A stretch of 64,000 nucleotides of DNA. It comes from JALXCH01 sp964495805 (lineage in GTDB: Bacteria; Calditrichota; Calditrichia; RBG-13-44-9). This document shows positions 60,403 to 64,000 of the stretch, one piece after another. Below the pieces are notes generated by a model that was not told the DNA's origin, did no database searches, and saw only the letters and a list, made by a program, of their open reading frames with translations. Location of the stretch: contig CAZBWV010000042.1 of assembly GCA_964495805.1 (NCBI GenBank), positions 1-64,000 on the forward strand. Reading direction: 5' to 3'. A program made the translations under genes and the position numbers. Numbering within the stretch: the first letter of the stretch is position 1; each line of letters opens with the position of its first letter.

Positions 60403-62451
60403 TTAGCTGACGGTAAGCCCGGTGGCGACTTCTTTATCGGTGGTAAGCAGGGACATGGTTCCGCTGTCCGTAACAGCCAGTAACATGCCCTGGGATTCCA
60501 CTCCGCGAATTTTCGCCGGTTTCAGGTTTGCCACAATAATGATGGTTTTGCCCACTAACTCCTCAGGACGATAGTGCTGAGCAACTCCGGCAACCAGTTG
60601 CCGTTCTTCCTCACCTACCTGAATTTTCAGTTTAAGTAATTTGTCGGCGCCGGGAATTTTTTCAGCTGTCAGCACCCGCGCGGTTTTTAGTTGCACCCGT
60701 TTGAATTCATCAATGGTAATCTGCTCCATCTCCTCACCTTTCTCTTCGGAAGTTGCTTCGGCCTGTTCCTGCATCCGGCGGAATTTGTCTAACTCCGCCT
60801 GGATTTGCTTATCCGGGATTTTGGTAAACAGAATTTCGATCTCACCAATGCGGTGACCCTCCTTCAGCGGAAGCGTGCCAATTTCCTCCCAGCTGGCCTG
60901 CTCGGGAGGTTGTTCAATTTGCAGCATGCGGAAGATTTTTTGCGAAGTAAACGGCAAAATGGGATTCATGAGAATAGCCAGGGAATAGGCCGTTTGGGCG
61001 CATAAATTCAGCGTGGTGGCGCATTTTTTCGGATTGTTCTTGCGTGTTTTCCAGGGTTCCTGGTCGTTGAAATATTTGTTGGCGAAACGCACCACATCCA
61101 TAAACTGGCGGGTGGCTTCCTTGAACTGAAACTGGTCGATAAGGTTGCCCACTGTGTTCCGGCTTTCCTGGAGTCGGTGCACCAGCTCGTTATCCAGATC
61201 ATCCATCTCGTTGGGAGCGGGAATTTTCCCATCAAAATAATTGCGAATAAAGGTGAACGTCCGGTTGATGAAGTTCCCCAGAATGTCCGCCAACTCATTG
61301 TTGTGCTTGGCCTGGAATTCTTCCCAGGAGAAATCCGCATCCCGCGTTTCCGGCATGTTGATGGCCAGGGTGTAGCGCAGGGAATCGGCCGGGTAACGCT
61401 CCAGGACATCGTCCACCCACAGCGCCAGTCCCCGGCTGGTGGAAAACTTCAGCCCTTTGATGTTGAGGAATTCGTTGGCCGGTACGTTGTCCGGCAGCAC
61501 ATAACCACCATATCCCATCAACATGGCCGGGAAGATGATGGCGTGGAACACGATGTTATCCTTGCCGATAAAGTGCACCAGCCGGGTATTCTCCGGGTCC
61601 AGCCAATATTTTTCCCACCGTTGCGGGTCGCCTATTTTCTCTGCCCACTCTTTGGTGGCAGAGATGTAACCGATAGGTGCTTCGAACCAGACGTAAAGCA
61701 CTTTGTCCCGGGCATCTTCTAACGGAACGGGAACACCCCAGCTTAAATCACGGGTTACAGCGCGGTCCTCTAACCCTTCTTTGAACCAGTTGTTGCAGAA
61801 GTTCACCACATTGCTGCGCCAGTTCTTCTTGCTGGCAATCCATTCCTGCAACGGTTTCTGAAACCGGGAAAGTTTGAAGAAGTAGTGGAAAGTTTTGCGT
61901 AGCACGGGCGGATGACCGCAGATTTTGCAGCGGGGTTCAATCAGCTGGGTAGGTTCCAGCCATTTGCCACAGCTTTCGCACTGGTCCCCTCGCGCACCGG
62001 GTGCCCCGCAGTACGGACAGGTACCTTCGATGTAACGGTCTGCCAGGAACATGTGGTCGTGCTCGCAATAGAACTGCTCCTGTTCCCGCTTTTCCATGTA
62101 CCCTTTATGGTAAAGTTTCAGGAAGAAATCCTGCGCCGTGCGGTGATGAATGGGCAGTGAGGTGCGCGAAAAATTGTCGAAACTCATGCCAAACCGCTGA
62201 AAACTTTGCTTGATGTTCTCGTGGTAGTAATCCACCACCTGCTGCGGTGTTTTGCCTTCCTTTTCGGCTGTAATGGTAATGGGCACACCGTGTTCATCGG
62301 TGCCGCAGATGTACACCGTATCTCGCTTTTTCAGACGGCAATACCGGGCGAAAATGTCGCCAGGCAAGTAAGCTCCGGCCAGATGCCCTAAATGTAATGG
62401 CCCGTTGGCGTAGGGAAGGGCGCTGGTAATCAGGTATTTCTTTTTTTCCAC
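60403..62451 (-). CDS. metG: Methionyl-tRNA synthetase
   Basis: The product is 682 residues from the GTG at 62451, which stands eight bases from CAGGAG; a GTG at 62460 touches that site. Class I motifs are HLGH (LPYANGPLHLGHLAG) and KFSTSRG for KMSKS. Four-Cys zinc knuckles (CPYCGAPGARGDQCESC and CKICGH) are present, as is the anticodon domain. The C-terminal 110 residues (FKRVQLKTARVLTAEKIPGA on) form the tRNA-binding EMAP-like domain that makes dimers. It charges initiator and elongator tRNA(Met). Confidence 0.95.
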   Translation of the reverse strand: MEKKKYLITSALPYANGPLHLGHLAGAYLPGDIFARYCRLKKRDTVYICGTDEHGVPITITAEKEGKTPQQVVDYYHENIKQSFQRFGMSFDNFSRTSLPIHHRTAQDFFLKLYHKGYMEKREQEQFYCEHDHMFLADRYIEGTCPYCGAPGARGDQCESCGKWLEPTQLIEPRCKICGHPPVLRKTFHYFFKLSRFQKPLQEWIASKKNWRSNVVNFCNNWFKEGLEDRAVTRDLSWGVPVPLEDARDKVLYVWFEAPIGYISATKEWAEKIGDPQRWEKYWLDPENTRLVHFIGKDNIVFHAIIFPAMLMGYGGYVLPDNVPANEFLNIKGLKFSTSRGLALWVDDVLERYPADSLRYTLAINMPETRDADFSWEEFQAKHNNELADILGNFINRTFTFIRNYFDGKIPAPNEMDDLDNELVHRLQESRNTVGNLIDQFQFKEATRQFMDVVRFANKYFNDQEPWKTRKNNPKKCATTLNLCAQTAYSLAILMNPILPFTSQKIFRMLQIEQPPEQASWEEIGTLPLKEGHRIGEIEILFTKIPDKQIQAELDKFRRMQEQAEATSEEKGEEMEQITIDEFKRVQLKTARVLTAEKIPGADKLLKLKIQVGEEERQLVAGVAQHYRPEELVGKTIIIVANLKPAKIRGVESQGMLLAVTDSGTMSLLTTDKEVATGLTVS

Positions 62452-62476
62452 AACAAGCACTCCTGTTCTTCCGGTT

Positions 62477-63286
62477 TCAGAGCGAATCGGTTCGCTTTAT
62501 CTCGTTCAAAGCAAATTTTTCAATTTCTTCGTTGGGGAAGCGCACGTACACCACACCGTGGAAGATATCGATTTTGTCCACCACACCGGTTCCCTGCGGA
62601 GTTTTGATGGTGGAATCGATGGGGGGATATTTTTTCAATTCTTCCACATAAAACGTTTTCTCAAACGCCAGGCAACATTTCAATCGTCCGCAAACTCCGG
62701 AGAGTTTGGATGGATTCATGGGCAACAGCTGGTTCTTGGCGTACTGGGTGGTAATGGTTTCGAACTCCCGCATAAAGGAAGCGCAGCACAATTTGTAGCC
62801 ACAGGTACCATAGCCGCCCAGTCGTTTGGCTTCGTCCCGTACGCCAATTTGCCGTAATTCGATGCGTGTGCGGTATTTGGCCGCCAGGTCGCGCACCAGC
62901 TGACGGAAATCCACACGCTGGTCGGAGGTAAAATAAAAGCTTAGTTTATTCCGGTCGAACTGATATTCCACATCCACCAGTTTCATGTTCAGGTTGTGCT
63001 TGGCAATTTTCCGTTTGCATACTTCAAACGCTTTCGCCTCATCCGCCCGATTCTGTTCCAGCTTTTTCAGATCGTCCGGGGTCGCTTTTCGCATCACATT
63101 TCGCGGGTCAGCACCCGAATCTTTTAGCGAAACCACCCGTCCTAACGCCGAAACCACTCCCAGGTCTTCTCCCCGTTCCGCTTCCACGATCACATAATCA
63201 CCAATTTTCAGGGAGAGACCGGCGGGATTTATGTAAATGGCAGTGCGATTCCCTTTAAAACTAACTTCAACCAGTTCCGAAGGCAT
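62477..63286 (-). CDS. ricT: PSP1-domain protein, RicT (YaaT) family
   Basis: The product is 269 residues, following GGAGGCCAGG. The PSP1 domain is visible, with Cys motifs GTCGYKLCCASF and CGRLKCCLAF that in B. subtilis RicT help hold Fe-S clusters with RicA and RicF, where the complex affects RNase Y activity. N-terminal strand pattern VEVSFKGNRTAIYINPAGL fits. It lies directly after the delta-prime gene, the arrangement seen in many genomes (holB-ricT). Confidence 0.85.
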   Translation of the reverse strand: MPSELVEVSFKGNRTAIYINPAGLSLKIGDYVIVEAERGEDLGVVSALGRVVSLKDSGADPRNVMRKATPDDLKKLEQNRADEAKAFEVCKRKIAKHNLNMKLVDVEYQFDRNKLSFYFTSDQRVDFRQLVRDLAAKYRTRIELRQIGVRDEAKRLGGYGTCGYKLCCASFMREFETITTQYAKNQLLPMNPSKLSGVCGRLKCCLAFEKTFYVEELKKYPPIDSTIKTPQGTGVVDKIDIFHGVVYVRFPNEEIEKFALNEIKRTDSL

Positions 63287-63304
63287 CCTGGCCTCCTAAT
63301 TAAG

Positions 63305-64000
63305 TTACTTCTGTATCAATCTGTTAAGTTTAATAGCGAGGTTTGTTAAAATCAACGCTGGATTTAAATTCCTGGGGTCATCCAGTTCCTGCAAAGCAGT
63401 TTCCACCGCCTGAACGCAGGCGGGGAAATCGGTGGCCGGATATCCCTGGACGAACCCCCGCAGGCTGTTCAGCAGGTCGTGATTGATGATCTGTTCTTCT
63501 CGCTCCGGACAGTTTTTCATCCGCACCGCATCCCGGAACCATACCAGCAGGAAGAAAAGGTGTAGCCGCAGTCTCTCCCGATCTTTCCCGGTGGTTAGTG
63601 CATCCACCATCTTCATCAATTCCTGGGTTTTTTCAATTTTAACCACTTTTCGCAGAAAATCCACGGCCATTTCCCGTCTTTCTACCACGTCTTCCCCAAC
63701 GAAATCGAACGCCAGCTTCAGATTCCCCATACTTAATCGGGTAATGAGCGCCAGATTTTCCGGTGGTTGTTTCAGGTAACGACGGATCATGCGCAGCTGA
63801 AAATCCCCGGGCAAAGGTGGGAAGTAAATAAGCTGGCAGCGCGAACGGATGGTAGGTAAAATTCGATGCAGATGGGAGGTAATCAGAATGAGCATCAGGT
63901 TGTCCGGTGGTTCTTCCAGCAGTTTCAGCAAGGCGTTGGCTGCCTCCGGCCGCATCGCTTCTGCCTGACTGATGATGAACACTTTTTTCTTCCCCTCGTA
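63305..64000 (-). CDS. holB: DNA polymerase III subunit delta-prime (5' end missing)
   Basis: The gene runs off the window edge: minus-strand reading continues from 64000 (YEGKKKVFIISQAEAM) without a start, so the N-terminus with the Walker A region is not visible. Seen are SQAEAMRPEAANALLKLLEE, typical of clamp-loader delta-prime, ILITSHLHRILPTIRSRCQ containing the SRC motif, and a C-terminal helical collar (VKIEKTQELMKMVDAL). It works in the clamp-loader complex. Partial, about 232 residues. Confidence 0.87.
   Translation of the reverse strand, partial: YEGKKKVFIISQAEAMRPEAANALLKLLEEPPDNLMLILITSHLHRILPTIRSRCQLIYFPPLPGDFQLRMIRRYLKQPPENLALITRLSMGNLKLAFDFVGEDVVERREMAVDFLRKVVKIEKTQELMKMVDALTTGKDRERLRLHLFFLLVWFRDAVRMKNCPEREEQIINHDLLNSLRGFVQGYPATDFPACVQAVETALQELDDPRNLNPALILTNLAIKLNRLIQK

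Overview
The window comes from a Gram-negative bacterium. Its genes include heptose activation for LPS (rfaE1, rfaE2), an OmpA-type porin, many lipoproteins, an MltD-type lytic transglycosylase and periplasmic TPR proteins. Two surface proteins end in a C-terminal domain opening with a YPNPFNP motif. That motif, a PorV-like outer-membrane protein and a split heptose kinase/adenylyltransferase point to the FCB side of the tree, with Calditrichota or KSB1-like lineages as my best guess. This placement is inference, because no rRNA gene lies in the window. TAA, TGA and TAG all serve as stop codons.

Region 1 (132-29878, all plus strand) opens with an HD-domain protein and a terminator. A run of 20 tightly packed co-directional genes follows (981-29878). 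In order: three lipoproteins or envelope proteins (carboxypeptidase-regulatory-like, beta-rich plus TPR, helical repeat); a complete oligopeptide ABC importer (binding protein, two permeases, two ATPases); two TPR proteins with C-terminal membrane helices; a TolB-like propeller; a large Ig-like surface protein with the sorting domain; a PorV-like barrel; a propeller-TPR-propeller-TPR protein; a propeller/caspase-family peptidase; a DUF4384-like protein; and FHA, PP2C phosphatase, double-FHA and PASTA Ser/Thr kinase genes. Both phosphatase and kinase are predicted single-pass membrane proteins with PASTA-like ectodomains. I read this as one large envelope-signalling locus, and it is the best candidate here for an undescribed system.

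Region 2 (29909-33278) is a decayed composite transposon inserted just after the kinase gene. Its outer ends are 18-bp inverted repeats matching at 17 positions, and a near-perfect 9-bp direct repeat flanks it. It holds a degenerate IS982-like element, a cargo gene for a LVIVD-repeat propeller with the same sorting domain, and a second partial IS copy. A strong terminator just beyond it may originally have ended the kinase operon.

Region 3 (33475-50928) holds gamma-glutamyltransferase, a small membrane protein, rfaE1, rfaE2, an MltD-like transglycosylase, a NikR-controlled nickel ECF transporter, a Gfo/Idh/MocA oxidoreductase, a crotonase, a receiver/DHp protein, two methyltransferases, a metallophosphatase lipoprotein, a sirtuin and a half-length TauE-like protein.

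Region 4 (51023-64000, mostly minus strand) holds an OmpA gene cut by an in-frame TAG near its end, mutS2, cvpA, a YqeY-like gene, rpsU, a TPR protein, efp, a WbqC-like protein, a CBS-pair protein, a methyltransferase with a zinc ribbon (plus strand), metG, a RicT/PSP1 protein and the 3' part of the DNA polymerase III delta-prime gene. I saw no tRNA, rRNA or CRISPR array.
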